Source of the DNA: Prochlorococcus sp. AG-347-I06
GTDB lineage: Bacteria > Cyanobacteriota > Cyanobacteriia > PCC-6307 > Cyanobiaceae
Length of the DNA stretch: 64,000 nucleotides
Direction of reading: 5' to 3'
NCBI GenBank assembly: GCA_003281605.1
Contig: QCBM01000003.1
Span: forward strand, 186,001-250,000
In this document: positions 36,225 to 46,441 of the stretch, in pieces
How the letters are laid out: every line of letters begins with the position of its first letter
How positions within the stretch are numbered: the stretch's first letter is position 1
The notes under the pieces: generated by a model
What the model saw: the letters and a program-made list of their open reading frames with translations, nothing else
The model's database searches: none
Told to the model about the DNA's origin: nothing
Translations under genes and position numbers: made by a program

Positions 36225-37589
36225 CTACAAAATTTTAACAGTCTCTCCATACAAATCATATTCATCAGCACAAGAAATATTTGCTTCAACAAACTTACCA
36301 ATATAATTTTTCAAATCATTATTGGAATTTGTGGATAAAATGACATTTCCGTCAATTTCAGGCGCAAAACTGTAGGAACGACCTATTAATTCGTTATTAT
36401 CTGATATTTTTTCTACCAAAATCTTCATTTTTGAACCAACATATGACTGATTTTTATCTTTAGAGATATTTTGTTGAACTGAAATAACGTTATCTTTTCT
36501 TGCCTCTGCAATCTCTGGAGATACTTTATTTGGCAAATCAAAAGCTGCAGTTCCCTCCTCAGGAGAAAAAATAAACACTCCCACATGATCAAATTTATGC
36601 CTATCCAAAAATTTGAGAAGATGTTCAAAATGTTCTTTTTTTTCTCCTGGGAAACCAACAATGAGACTAGTTCTTAATACAGCAGATGGGATTTCTTCTC
36701 TAATTTTCTCCAAAATCGATTCATTCAAAGACGCCTGCCAAGGTCTATTCATACTTTTCAATACATCTGGATGACTATGCTGAAGTGGTAAATCAAAGTA
36801 AGGGACTATATTCTTTGAATCTTTGAAAGCTCTAATTACTTCATCAGTTAAACCCGTTGGATAAGCATAATGTATCCTTATCCAAGGAATTGGAACTTTT
36901 GAAAGCTCATTCAAAAGTTTGGCTAATGATGGTTTTCCATAAATATCTTGCCCATAATTAGTTGTTATTTGACTAATTAATATAATTTCTTGAATACCTT
37001 TTTTCGCAAGACTTTTGGCTTCTGAAACTATAGATTCTATTGTTCTACTTCTTTGAGGACCTCTCAACTTAGGAATAATACAAAAAGCGCAATTATAGTT
37101 GCAGCCTTCAGCAATACGAAGATAAGCAACAAATTTATTTTTATCTACAAAACGAGGCATTTCCTCATCTGCAATAAATTCAGGTATTTTTGAAATTTCA
37201 TTAACGATTTCCCCTTTTTCTACTCTTTCTAATACCGTGGCTATCTTTTGATAATCTCCTGTTCCAACTAAACCTTTTATTTCAGGGATTTCTTTTATAA
37301 GCTCATCTTTAAAATGCTGAGCCATACAACCTGCAACTATTACTTCCTTTCCTTGATTTGTATATTCTAGAATTTTTCTAATAGATTCTTCTCTAGCTGT
37401 TTCAATAAAACTGCAAGTATTTACAACAACAACATTTGCATCATTTATATTGCTGTCAACTTCATAACCCTCTTTATCTAATAAGCCTTGCATATGTTCA
37501 GTATCAACAAGATTTTTCTCACAACCAACATGACTGAATGCAATCCTAGATAGTTTTTTTTCTTTTACATCGAATCTATTTTTTTTCAC
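36225..37589 (-). CDS. rimO: ribosomal protein S12 methylthiotransferase RimO
   Basis: A 454-aa radical-SAM enzyme. It has an N-terminal UPF0004 domain with three Cys ([22 protein letters not shown]), the radical-SAM CNYNCAFC cluster (about 157-164) and a C-terminal TRAM domain. It adds a methylthio group to Asp88 (E. coli numbering) of S12. RimO is distinguished from MiaB by [10 protein letters not shown] at the start. Full length; it is divergent from the VKOR gene with 102 bp between. Confidence 0.95.
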   Translation of the reverse strand: MKKNRFDVKEKKLSRIAFSHVGCEKNLVDTEHMQGLLDKEGYEVDSNINDANVVVVNTCSFIETAREESIRKILEYTNQGKEVIVAGCMAQHFKDELIKEIPEIKGLVGTGDYQKIATVLERVEKGEIVNEISKIPEFIADEEMPRFVDKNKFVAYLRIAEGCNYNCAFCIIPKLRGPQRSRTIESIVSEAKSLAKKGIQEIILISQITTNYGQDIYGKPSLAKLLNELSKVPIPWIRIHYAYPTGLTDEVIRAFKDSKNIVPYFDLPLQHSHPDVLKSMNRPWQASLNESILEKIREEIPSAVLRTSLIVGFPGEKKEHFEHLLKFLDRHKFDHVGVFIFSPEEGTAAFDLPNKVSPEIAEARKDNVISVQQNISKDKNQSYVGSKMKILVEKISDNNELIGRSYSFAPEIDGNVILSTNSNNDLKNYIGKFVEANISCADEYDLYGETVKIL

Positions 37590-37691
37590 AACTTGAAAAA
37601 TAAGAATTAAAAGATTTAAAAAGCATTTCGCATATAACTCTCATGCCAAGATAATATTAGGATAGATAATGTAAATAACAAACTTTTTTGT

Positions 37692-38627
37692 ATGGCCATA
37701 AATAATTTTAAAAGAATAAATAAAAAAAATTTGAAATGGCCAAAAATCGTAATCGCAATTCTTAGCACTATAGGCATAGTTGATACAGGTTCAATTACTT
37801 TAAAAAACTGGGGATTATTTACCTCGCTTTCATGCCCAGGAATACAAAATGGTTGTGAAACAGTTTTAAATAGTCCTTGGGGTACTTTATTCGAAAATAA
37901 TCAACTTAATATACCTCTCTCTTTAGCTGGATTTATAACATATTTATCAATATTAGTTATCACAATAATACTCTCGCTTAATTTAATTTCTCCCAAAGAA
38001 AAACTAAATAAGTTTTTATGGTGGTTAGTATTTCTAATTTCTTGTGCGTCATCAACATTTAGCTTTTTATTGATAAATATAATGTTTATTAAGATTAAAG
38101 CATATTGCTTTTTTTGTATACTTTCAGCAATTTTATCATTTTCTATCTTTATAATTTCTATGATTGGAGCAAAGTTTGAAAGTAGAGAACCTATGATTTT
38201 TAGAGGTTTCATTGTAGCCATTAGTGTCCTGCTGGGGGGCCTAATTTGGTCAACAAACGTTGACCCCTCTAATGCTATTGATATTGCGAACCCCACTGAA
38301 AATGTATCGCCAATAATTACCACCTCAAGCTCTCCCCAGAAGGTAAAGTTTGCAAAATTTTTAAGTGAAAACAATATTGTTATGTATAGTGCATACTGGT
38401 GCCCGCATTGCCACGATCAGAAACAAATATTTGGTAAAGAAGCAGTTAAAGAATTAAAAGTAGTTGAGTGTGCTAAAGATGGTAAAGATAATAACTTTGA
38501 GCTATGCCAAACGAAAGGAATCAGTGGATTTCCTTCTTGGGAAATAAATGGAGAAATTATTAGTGGTACGCGTGACTTAAATGAATTAGCAACAAAAACA
38601 GACTATCAGGGAGATCTTAATTTTTAA
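37692..38627 (+). CDS. vitamin K epoxide reductase (VKOR)-thioredoxin fusion
   Basis: This 311-aa protein has about five membrane helices with VKOR cysteines: loop Cys at 48 (SCPG) and 55 (GCETV) and the CFFC active site at about 138-141. It is fused to a thioredoxin-like domain with WCPHC at about 236-240. The fusion is known from cyanobacteria and plants, where it makes disulfides in lumenal or periplasmic proteins and uses quinone as the electron acceptor. Signs of the fusion are complete. Its 3' end overlaps the convergent nadB by 11 bp. Confidence 0.92.
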   Translation: MAINNFKRINKKNLKWPKIVIAILSTIGIVDTGSITLKNWGLFTSLSCPGIQNGCETVLNSPWGTLFENNQLNIPLSLAGFITYLSILVITIILSLNLISPKEKLNKFLWWLVFLISCASSTFSFLLINIMFIKIKAYCFFCILSAILSFSIFIISMIGAKFESREPMIFRGFIVAISVLLGGLIWSTNVDPSNAIDIANPTENVSPIITTSSSPQKVKFAKFLSENNIVMYSAYWCPHCHDQKQIFGKEAVKELKVVECAKDGKDNNFELCQTKGISGFPSWEINGEIISGTRDLNELATKTDYQGDLNF

Positions 38628-40284
38628 TAAATCTTTTTTGAATTATTTGATCTAACTCTTGTCTAGTATGGCATTCCCAATTTTTATCTTTATCAGGGAA
38701 ATCATCTCTATAATGCCCTCCTCTACTTTCCTCTCTAAATAGACAAGCTTTTAATAAAGTTAGGGTGGTAATTTGTCTATTTTTTAAATCAAGTAAAAGA
38801 TTTAATGCTCTTCTATTTAGCTCACTAAGTTTTATTTTTTGATCAAAATTTATTTTTTCAAGACTATTTAGTAAATCATTTTTATTTAATTTATCCATAT
38901 CATTTTGAATGAAATTTAAAAATTTACTCATATTTACCTTATTTCGAGATACACCTAAATTTAACCAACATAGTTTTCTTAGTTCATCAATTTTTTCAGC
39001 AATTATAGAAATTTGATCTTCTTTTGGATCTTCAATATCAAACTTTTGAAGTGATCTATCAAATTTTTCAAATTTAGAAATATTATTCAAAACAATTGAA
39101 GACATTTTTCTTGCAAAAACAAGACACTCCATCAGTGAATTACTTGCCAGTCTATTAGCACCATGCACACCTGTAGAAGCAACTTCTCCAACGGCATATA
39201 ATCCTTTTCTTGTTGAAGATGCATTTAGATCAGTTTTAACACCTCCCATCCAATAATGAGCTGCAGGAGCTACGGGAATAACCTCATTTAAAGGGTTAAC
39301 GCCATAGTCCTGACAACGACTTAAGATGGTGGGGAAGCGCTCTACAATTTTTTCTGGGTCAATATACCGAAGGTCTAAACCAACATGGTCTACATTATTA
39401 GCATGCATATTTTTCATAATTGCTCTACTTACCTGATCTCTGGTAGCTAGATCACGATTTTCAAGATTTTTAACTGGACTTTCACCATTTTTATCAACTA
39501 AAATTGCTCCTTCCCCTCTAAGTGCCTCAGATATTAAGAAGCAAGGTGCACCATAAAATTTTAAAGCTGTTGGATGAAATTGCACGAACTCTAAATCTTC
39601 GATAGCAGCTCCTGCTTTCCATGCAAGAGCAATCCCTTCACCAGAGGATTGAGCAGGATTGGTTGTATTTGTAAATAAGTGCCCACCCCCACCTGTAGCC
39701 AAAACAACAGCTCTAGATTTAATCCAATATAAATTTGCTCCATCAAGAACCTGAACTCCCCTACATTCTTTATTTTCAATAAGAAGTTCAGTTACTCTTA
39801 CACCCCTGCAGTGAAGAATATTTTTTTGATTCTCAATATGATCTTCTAGAACTTCAACTAATGCTCTTCCAGTACGATCTTTAACATGTAAGACTCTTCT
39901 TCGTGAATGGGCTGCTTCCAAGGTAGTAGCTAGTTGATCAGAACTTTGATCAAAAATCATACCTAAATTCTGCAACCTTTCTACACAACCTGGAGCTTCT
40001 TTAACTAGCATTTCTACAGCTTGAAAATCACATAGTCCATCACCTGCTTTTAAAGTATCCTCAGCATGCAGATCAAATGAATCATCTCGTCTAACAACAG
40101 ATGCAATTCCACCTTGAGCCCATCTGCTGGATGATGCCTTACTAGTATTTCTATTTAAAAGGAGCACTTGTAAATTTGATGGTAATTCAAGACAAGTCAT
40201 AAGGCCAGCAGCTCCAGCTCCTATAACGATTACATCCCAATTATTTATTGGTATCGGTACTTGTGAAAATGGAGGCCTTAACAT
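38617..40284 (-). CDS. nadB: L-aspartate oxidase
   Basis: A 555-aa FAD flavoprotein with GAGAAGLMTCLEL at about 22-34, SSRWAQGGIASV, the conserved HSRRRVLH segment (about 129-136) and EFVQFHPTAL. It oxidises L-aspartate to iminoaspartate, the first step in NAD synthesis. The length and motifs fit NadB and not succinate dehydrogenase. It overlaps DUF3120 by 1 bp upstream and the VKOR gene by 11 bp at the 3' ends. Confidence 0.95.
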   Translation of the reverse strand: MLRPPFSQVPIPINNWDVIVIGAGAAGLMTCLELPSNLQVLLLNRNTSKASSSRWAQGGIASVVRRDDSFDLHAEDTLKAGDGLCDFQAVEMLVKEAPGCVERLQNLGMIFDQSSDQLATTLEAAHSRRRVLHVKDRTGRALVEVLEDHIENQKNILHCRGVRVTELLIENKECRGVQVLDGANLYWIKSRAVVLATGGGGHLFTNTTNPAQSSGEGIALAWKAGAAIEDLEFVQFHPTALKFYGAPCFLISEALRGEGAILVDKNGESPVKNLENRDLATRDQVSRAIMKNMHANNVDHVGLDLRYIDPEKIVERFPTILSRCQDYGVNPLNEVIPVAPAAHYWMGGVKTDLNASSTRKGLYAVGEVASTGVHGANRLASNSLMECLVFARKMSSIVLNNISKFEKFDRSLQKFDIEDPKEDQISIIAEKIDELRKLCWLNLGVSRNKVNMSKFLNFIQNDMDKLNKNDLLNSLEKINFDQKIKLSELNRRALNLLLDLKNRQITTLTLLKACLFREESRGGHYRDDFPDKDKNWECHTRQELDQIIQKRFIKN

Positions 40285-41051
40285 TAAACCAATCCACTAA
40301 AAGTTGGTTGCAGAATTGCTAAAACAATAAAAATACCATCAACAATTAATGTCGTTTGAATTACGTAACCAGAAACTAAGAGTGCTTTACCACTAGTAGT
40401 ATTAATTGTGCCAGAATCTAAAATTTCTTTTGAAATAAACCAAAGTATAAGAGCAATAAAAACGATAATTGATAATGATTTTATTTGAATAAGACTCTCT
40501 GAAGTTTTTTGAAGAATCATGGGTGCATTTTCAGAATCTGCTGTAATTACCTGCCTCCATTGATCCATGATTCCGATTAAAAATATTGTAATATCAGTTA
40601 CTGCGGTTCCAAATAAAGAAGAGATATAAAAACTTGAACCTATTTTCCAATTAGAACCTAATCCAATTAAAGCTAATGGGAGAACTACAGCTTCAACAGG
40701 TATGTGAAGGATAGGAAATGGGCTTAACCATCCCCAGAACAAACATCCACCAAGCCAACTACCTGATATACCAAGTAATAATGAACTGACAATAAACCAC
40801 TTACTTGATCCTTTCTGATTCAAAACAATTGCCACTAAGATAATGACAAAAGTAAAACAAAGAGCACTTATTGGTTCTAATCGAACCCAAGGGGCTTGAA
40901 CAAAAATAGGTAAAATTACAAAAAAAGAAGACCACAATCTTAAAGATATAGGATTTGATAAAAAAATATTTTCGAATGAATCAACTTTCTTGTTAGATTC
41001 ATAGTTGAATTTATCTTTTACTTCTAAATTTTTTGTAATTAATTCTTTCAA
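40284..41051 (-). CDS. DUF3120 multi-spanning membrane protein
   Basis: A 255-aa protein with a polar N-terminus (about 1-30) and about six to seven hydrophobic segments. WVRLEPISAL and WLGGCLFWGWLSPFPILHIP are characteristic of DUF3120, restricted to cyanobacteria and of unknown function. It overlaps nadB by 1 bp and is translated first, so the two are probably coexpressed. No transport signature was recognised. Confidence 0.82.
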   Translation of the reverse strand: MKELITKNLEVKDKFNYESNKKVDSFENIFLSNPISLRLWSSFFVILPIFVQAPWVRLEPISALCFTFVIILVAIVLNQKGSSKWFIVSSLLLGISGSWLGGCLFWGWLSPFPILHIPVEAVVLPLALIGLGSNWKIGSSFYISSLFGTAVTDITIFLIGIMDQWRQVITADSENAPMILQKTSESLIQIKSLSIIVFIALILWFISKEILDSGTINTTSGKALLVSGYVIQTTLIVDGIFIVLAILQPTFSGLV

Positions 41052-41229
41052 TGAAAAAGTCTATTTTAATTAATCTAAATCGTGTTTAAGAAAACTGCGA
41101 ATGCCATATTTTAATAAATAAAAGGCACATAATTTCAAACCTATATTTAGTTTTTTAAAAGTATTTAATACACTTTGAGTCAAATATAAGTTTAGAATAA
41201 ATATAAATAAGAGTATTTGACCTTAAATT

Positions 41230-42609
41230 GTGTGGCAAGAAATTAATTACAAGGAAGATCCCATTGAACTTTTGGTTCCTAATATTTCTTATAAAATAAA
41301 TCCTGCAGAAATTGAAAGTATTGAAGCTAATTCTATCGCTGAAGAAATAGGATTTGAATCAGGTGACTCAATTATTAGTATTAATGGGAAAAAACCAAGA
41401 GATTTAATTGATTATCAGATTCTGATTAGTGAAGAAATTTTAGATATATCAGTTTTAGATAAAAATCATGAGATTCACAACATAAATATTGAAAAAGATC
41501 AAGACGTTAATTTAGGTATAAATTTTAAAGATGCATTATTTGATTCAATCAAGCAATGCAATAATAGATGTCCATTTTGTTTTATTGACCAACAGCCCAG
41601 TGGTAAAAGAAAAAGCCTATATATAAAAGATGATGATTATAGATTAAGTTTCCTATATGGCTCTTATTTAACCCTCACAAATTTAAAAAAAGAAGACTGG
41701 GAAAGAATTGCTATGCAAAAACTATCCCCACTTTTTATTTCAGTTCATGCTACTGATCCCGCCACAAGAGAAAAATTATTAAAAAATAAAAAAGCAGGAG
41801 TGATACTTGATCAAATTTCGTGGTTTGAAAAAAACTCTATTCAAATACATGCTCAAATTGTTGTTTGTCCAGATATAAATGATGGGGATATTCTTGAAAA
41901 ATCAATTTTAGAACTTGCTGAATTCTACAAAAAAACCTCTCAAACAGTACTCTCAGTCGCAATAGTTCCTGTAGGACTGACAAAATTTAGACCTGAAAAT
42001 GATGGACTAAAATCAATCAGCCCAGAATACGCAAAAAAAACTATTAAACAAGTAGAGAGAATTCAAGCCTCTCTACAAATTACTCTTGGGACTCGTTTTT
42101 GTTGGCTAGCAGACGAATGGTATTTGATTGCTGGTACAAATTTACCTAGTTACAAAACCTACGAAAATATGCCACAAGAATCTAATGGTGTTGGGACTAT
42201 AAGAAACTTTCTAGAAGCATTAAGAGAGAAGACTCAAAACCTTCCCCAAAAAGTAAAAAAGCCAAAAAAAGTTAGTTGGATTGTTGGTAAATTAGTTTAT
42301 GAAGCCCTAATTCCTACAGTTAAGAAATTAAACTTAATTAATGGATTAACAATTAATTTATATGGTTTGCCAAGTATTTATTGGGGTCAAGATCAAGTTG
42401 TTACAGGTCTTCTTACTGGAGAAGATCTAATTTGCGGGTTGAAAAATAAGGATTTAGGAGAAGCTGTTTACATACCATCTATTATGTTAAAAATTAATAC
42501 TGATTTATTTTTAGATGATAAAAATATTCAAGAGGTAGAGAATCAAATAAATACTAAAATTCACGTTCTTGATGATTCAAATGATATTATTAATACTTTG
42601 ATTGGTTAA
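41230..42609 (+). CDS. PDZ-radical SAM protein (DUF512, TIGR03279 family)
   Basis: A 459-aa protein with an N-terminal PDZ-like domain (about 20-70, IESIEANSIAEEIGF and GDSIISING). An Fe-S Cys motif CNNRCPFCFIDQ (about 112-123) follows, then the DUF512 C-terminal domain. It belongs to a cyanobacterial and plant radical-SAM-like family without an experimentally known reaction. The start is GTG at 41230, chosen because it gives the complete PDZ domain. It is likely transcribed on its own from the 178-bp upstream gap. Confidence 0.88.
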   Translation: MWQEINYKEDPIELLVPNISYKINPAEIESIEANSIAEEIGFESGDSIISINGKKPRDLIDYQILISEEILDISVLDKNHEIHNINIEKDQDVNLGINFKDALFDSIKQCNNRCPFCFIDQQPSGKRKSLYIKDDDYRLSFLYGSYLTLTNLKKEDWERIAMQKLSPLFISVHATDPATREKLLKNKKAGVILDQISWFEKNSIQIHAQIVVCPDINDGDILEKSILELAEFYKKTSQTVLSVAIVPVGLTKFRPENDGLKSISPEYAKKTIKQVERIQASLQITLGTRFCWLADEWYLIAGTNLPSYKTYENMPQESNGVGTIRNFLEALREKTQNLPQKVKKPKKVSWIVGKLVYEALIPTVKKLNLINGLTINLYGLPSIYWGQDQVVTGLLTGEDLICGLKNKDLGEAVYIPSIMLKINTDLFLDDKNIQEVENQINTKIHVLDDSNDIINTLIG

Positions 42610-42633
42610 CCGAATATTTTCGAAACTAGAAAT

Positions 42634-44061
42634 ATGCTTAGAAGAGTAATAAATCCTTTCTTATTATTGCCGCTTGCTCTAGGTATGAATACCTTTAATG
42701 TTCTATCGAGCGAAACAGAAAATTACATTGATAATCTTTTAGAAGAAAAATCAAATATTACTTTTGTTGATTATCAAGAAATAGAAAAACTTGTATTAAA
42801 TAATCAAGAATTAAGATCGTTACAAAATCTAGTTGCCTCTGCAAGCTTTAATCTTTCCAGTCAAATTGCCAAAAGATACCCATCCTTAGATTTTCAAGCC
42901 AATGGGTTACCAAAATACATAGCAGGTAAAAAATACAATAGCGATTCACCTACTTTAAAAACATCACAATTTACGGCTAATCCCTCCCTGAATATTAAAT
43001 GGGATGTAATTGCCCCGCTAAGAGGATCTGAAATTAAAATTGCCAAAACAAATTACAAAATTGCAGAAAATAATTATAGGATTAAGAAAAAAGATTTGAT
43101 TCAAGAAGCAAGAATCAGATATCACAAATACAAAAAATCATATCAAGATATTCAAAATAAAAAATTCACACTTGATTTATCAAATACAAGTTTAGAAAAT
43201 TCTATGGCAAAGCTAGATGCTGGAATCGGTACAAAATTTGAAGTTCTTGAAGCAGAAGCTCAATTATCTCGGGATCAACAATCACTTAATGAAAAGAAAA
43301 TAGAACATGAAATTAATAAAATTTCTCTAAAAGAGATTCTTAATGTTAAGGGAGATTTAGAGACTAATAAAGAGCAAGATCTTATAGGGTTTTGGAATCA
43401 TAAATTGAATAAGAATATTAATGAGGGTTTGGATAAAAATCTTTCCTTAAAAAACCTAATTCTTCAAAAATTAATTAAAAAGAGCCAAGCAGAGAGCTTT
43501 TTAGCTCAAAATAAGCCAAATATCTATATCAGTAATTCATTATCTAGTACATTTTCAAAGGGTGACTCTCTTGCAACTAATATCGACTCTGAAAAATCTG
43601 GATCTAATTATACAAATACCATAAGTCTAAATTTTGCATGGAGTATTTTTGATGGCGGACAAAATAAGAACTCCTATAAATCAAAAATTGCCGATGCAGA
43701 ATCCGAAAAATATGCTTATGAAAATCTAAAAAATGTTTTAACCACAAGTATTAGTAAAGCCTATTTAAATCTTAAATTATATGAAGAAAAAATAATCTCT
43801 TCTCTTAAAGAAATTGAATCTAGCAAAGAGTCTGTAAGGCTTTCCAGACTTAGATATGATGTTGGAATATCAACTCTAAAAGATGTTCTTGTGAGGCAAA
43901 GCGAATTAAGTAATGCAAAATCAAAAAATATTAATGCAATATATAATTACAATCTGAATATAGATGAATTAGAAAGATTAACTTTCCTTGATAAAAGTAA
44001 AAATTGTTTGGGTAGTAATAATACTAAAATTAAAGATAAAGATTCTATTTGCAATTTATAA
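42634..44061 (+). CDS. TolC-like outer-membrane efflux protein
   Basis: A 475-aa protein with a hydrophobic N-terminus (about 5-25, LLPLALGMNTFNVLS) as a signal peptide, then two outer-membrane-efflux-protein repeats with long coiled-coil helices (IAKTNYKIAENNYRIKKKDL and RLSRLRYDVGISTLKDVLVRQ). It forms the trimeric outer-membrane channel of type I secretion or RND efflux. No partner pump is adjacent. The IMPase gene follows 2 bp after its stop. Confidence 0.85.
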   Translation: MLRRVINPFLLLPLALGMNTFNVLSSETENYIDNLLEEKSNITFVDYQEIEKLVLNNQELRSLQNLVASASFNLSSQIAKRYPSLDFQANGLPKYIAGKKYNSDSPTLKTSQFTANPSLNIKWDVIAPLRGSEIKIAKTNYKIAENNYRIKKKDLIQEARIRYHKYKKSYQDIQNKKFTLDLSNTSLENSMAKLDAGIGTKFEVLEAEAQLSRDQQSLNEKKIEHEINKISLKEILNVKGDLETNKEQDLIGFWNHKLNKNINEGLDKNLSLKNLILQKLIKKSQAESFLAQNKPNIYISNSLSSTFSKGDSLATNIDSEKSGSNYTNTISLNFAWSIFDGGQNKNSYKSKIADAESEKYAYENLKNVLTTSISKAYLNLKLYEEKIISSLKEIESSKESVRLSRLRYDVGISTLKDVLVRQSELSNAKSKNINAIYNYNLNIDELERLTFLDKSKNCLGSNNTKIKDKDSICNL

Positions 44062-44063
44062 AG

Positions 44064-44855
44064 ATGAATCCACCAAATTTAACTAATAAGCAACTAGGTG
44101 AATTAGATTCTTTATTTGAATTGGTTAGTCAACGTCAAACACAAGATTTTGGAAATATTAGCGCAAGCAATAAAGCAGATGGATCATTATTAACAAGCTG
44201 TGATTTATGGAGCGACAAAACAATAGTAGATGGCTTAGCCTCAATAGCTCCAGGTGAAGGCGTTCTTAGTGAAGAAGGGCAAAAGTTAATTCCGAATTCA
44301 AAAGCTTACTGGGTAGTCGATCCACTAGATGGGACAACAAATTTTGCTGCCGGTATTCCTTACTGGTCTATATCTGTAGCAAGATTCGTTGATGGTAAAC
44401 CACAATCTTCTTTTTTAATAATTCCTACATTGAAAAAAAAGTTTGTATCCATTAAAGGAGAAGGGGTTTGGTTAAATAACAAGAGAATTGATCCTAGCCA
44501 AAATAATCGTCAAAGTGAATGTATTTCTTTATGTAGTAGATCAATAAAAATTTTACAAAAAAACCCAAACTCAGTATTTCCTGGCAAAATTAGACTCTTA
44601 GGTGTATCGAGCTTAAATCTTACGAGCGTAGCAATGGGACAAACTTTCGGAGCAATAGAATCAACCCCTAAGATATGGGATATTGCAGCAGCTTGGCTGC
44701 TATTAGAAGAACTCAATTGTTCTATAAAGTGGTTAGAAACAGATCCTTTAAATTTAGTTTCAGGAGAAGACTTGAGCGATGTTAATTTTCCATTAATTGC
44801 TTGTAGATCCATTGAAAAATTTGAAATTTTAAAGCCATGGGGCAATTTATTATGA
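44064..44855 (+). CDS. inositol monophosphatase family protein
   Basis: This protein has the metal-binding motifs LSEEG, DPLDGTTNF and WDIAAAWLL. Such enzymes dephosphorylate inositol-1-phosphate, histidinol-phosphate or fructose-1,6-bisphosphate; the plant and cyanobacterial group includes histidinol-phosphate phosphatase. The substrate is not determined. I took ATG at 44064 (263 aa), 2 bp after the TolC stop; a TTG at 44049 would add 5 residues. It is 3 bp from TolC and likely in the same unit. Confidence 0.85.
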   Translation: MNPPNLTNKQLGELDSLFELVSQRQTQDFGNISASNKADGSLLTSCDLWSDKTIVDGLASIAPGEGVLSEEGQKLIPNSKAYWVVDPLDGTTNFAAGIPYWSISVARFVDGKPQSSFLIIPTLKKKFVSIKGEGVWLNNKRIDPSQNNRQSECISLCSRSIKILQKNPNSVFPGKIRLLGVSSLNLTSVAMGQTFGAIESTPKIWDIAAAWLLLEELNCSIKWLETDPLNLVSGEDLSDVNFPLIACRSIEKFEILKPWGNLL

Positions 44856-44927
44856 GCAAAATAGTTGCATCATAAATAAAAAATTGCTTGAAAAATTTCT
44901 TAATCAGATACAATAAAAATTAAGTAA

Positions 44928-45869
44928 ATGAATAAATATTTGAAGAAAATTAATATGCAGAGAAGTTCAACCTGGATACTAAAAAGTTTATGGGGAGCTT
45001 GTGAGCGATGGAGCAAATCTGATTGTGTTGATTTAAGCGCTGCATTTGCATACTACACACTTCAATCATTTTTCCCAATCCTTCTAATTTCTCTTTCAAT
45101 AGCTTCATGGTTCCTAGGAAAACAAGAAGGATTAGATCAACAAATAATTGCCATTGCTGCTCAGCTTTTACCTCCTTCAGTAGTTGAGTTAGTAGAGACA
45201 ACATTATTTAATTTGATAGATCAAGGTTTTGGAGCAGGAATTCTTGGGGCTATGTTTTTGCTTTTTACAGCAGGAAATGCATATCTTTCTCTTCAAAGAG
45301 GTTCTGATAGGCTTTGGGAGGACGAAATTCCTTCTAAAAAAGTTAATGCCGCTTGGAGAGTACAAGCTTCGAAGTTTCTCCGAAATAGAGTTGAAGCCTT
45401 TTTAATAGTATTCTTTATTGGTTTTTTAATGGTACTAGATCAAATTAGTGCAAATCTTAGGATGATCCCTAGTAACGTTTTAGAAAATCTTTCAAAATCT
45501 AATAATCTTATTTCTGATTTATTATTAAAGTTGCCGTTATTACAAGTTGGCCAGTTTGCAATACCACTAATTGGCTTTTCTTTAATGGCTCTTTTATTAC
45601 AAGCACTTTTACCCAGTAGAAAAGTTCCATTGAAACCACTGTTACCTGGATCTTTTCTTATTGGAATTGGCCTAACCACTTTGAACCTTGCAGTCAGTAA
45701 AAGTATTCTCTCACTTGGAGTAAGATTTCAAGCATACGGTTTTATTGGAGGTTTTCTAGTACTTACTTTGTGGGTATGGCTATTAGGAGTGATTTTATAT
45801 TTTGGACAGTGTTGGAGTGTAGTAATTGCTAGTATGACTTTAGTAAATAAAAAAAGAAATTATAGATAA
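44928..45869 (+). CDS. YihY/BrkB family membrane protein
   Basis: A 313-aa protein with about six membrane helices. It carries the YihY signature (AAFAYYTLQSFFPILLISL near residue 40, LWEDEIPSKK, and ALLPSRKVPLKPLLPG). The old name ribonuclease BN is not supported for this family, and a transport or envelope role is likely. The start is ATG at 44928, with a second at 44955. The next gene begins 11 bp downstream. Confidence 0.85.
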   Translation: MNKYLKKINMQRSSTWILKSLWGACERWSKSDCVDLSAAFAYYTLQSFFPILLISLSIASWFLGKQEGLDQQIIAIAAQLLPPSVVELVETTLFNLIDQGFGAGILGAMFLLFTAGNAYLSLQRGSDRLWEDEIPSKKVNAAWRVQASKFLRNRVEAFLIVFFIGFLMVLDQISANLRMIPSNVLENLSKSNNLISDLLLKLPLLQVGQFAIPLIGFSLMALLLQALLPSRKVPLKPLLPGSFLIGIGLTTLNLAVSKSILSLGVRFQAYGFIGGFLVLTLWVWLLGVILYFGQCWSVVIASMTLVNKKRNYR

Positions 45870-45880
45870 GGATAACTAAG

Positions 45881-46222
45881 GTGAATTATTTTCTTAAAGC
45901 TAATAAAAATCTTATCACCTATTCATTAATCATACTTATCGTTATTCCAATTTTTGGATTTAATTTTTTCATTAGCTTTGTTGGAAATATTCTAATTCTT
46001 TTATTTTTAATTCCTCTTCTATTATTAGTTTTAGTTTTTATTGGTTTTAATTCTTACAAATCTAAAATTAATACATGTAGTAATTGTGGTGCAATATCAT
46101 TAGGTTTAAGTGAAACCTGCATGAATTGCGGAGCAAATTTAGAGAATATAAACAAGAAAAATCAATTAGATAAAAAGCCTAGTGAAAGTACCATTGATGT
46201 TAAAGCAGAGGAAATTAAGTAA
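45881..46222 (+). CDS. membrane protein with a zinc-ribbon (113 aa)
   Basis: It has two hydrophobic segments (about 12-32 and 35-55) and a zinc-ribbon with CSNCGAIS and CMNCGAN (C-x2-C pairs about 14 residues apart), then a Lys-rich charged tail. I do not recognise a named family. The ribbon probably binds Zn on the cytoplasmic side. The start is GTG at 45881. It lies 11 bp after the YihY gene and 4 bp before the convergent hli gene. Confidence 0.72.
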   Translation: MNYFLKANKNLITYSLIILIVIPIFGFNFFISFVGNILILLFLIPLLLLVLVFIGFNSYKSKINTCSNCGAISLGLSETCMNCGANLENINKKNQLDKKPSESTIDVKAEEIK

Positions 46223-46226
46223 AATA

Positions 46227-46373
46227 CTAACCTATTCCAATTTGTCGAAGAATACTTTGTCCAGTAATTAATTCAGTACCAAGTCCAATCAAAATACCCA
46301 TCATCGCCATACGGCCGTTCCAAGTTTCTGCAAAATTTACAAAGCCAAATCTTGGTTGATTGTCTTTATTCAT
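46227..46373 (-). CDS. hli: high-light-inducible protein (HLIP)
   Basis: This 48-aa protein starts MNKDNQPRFGFVNFAETWNG and has the chlorophyll-binding helix ETWNGRMAMMGILIGLGTELITGQ, with the Glu...Asn-x-Arg chlorophyll and ion-pair residues. HLIPs are single-helix relatives of LHC proteins that protect photosystem assembly under high light. Gene-family expansion is typical of Prochlorococcus high-light strains. RpaB (12038) is a known regulator of such genes, but I see no clear HLR1 motif in its upstream 68 bp. It is convergent with the zinc-ribbon gene. Confidence 0.93.
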   Translation of the reverse strand: MNKDNQPRFGFVNFAETWNGRMAMMGILIGLGTELITGQSILRQIGIG

Positions 46374-46441
46374 AATTAACAAAATTATCTATCAAATTAT
46401 TTTAACGTTTTAAGGAAGATTTTATGAAAATAATAAATTAT

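Noticed and set aside
37901-38374. A 157-codon open frame antisense to the VKOR fusion gene
   Set aside because: The plus-strand gene has clear VKOR and thioredoxin motifs; the antisense frame shows no motif, start context or neighbours.
46374-46441. HLR1 (RpaB-binding) site upstream of the hli gene
   Set aside because: I looked for two TTACA-type direct repeats and found none that fit; a promoter is surely there, but the site cannot be shown.
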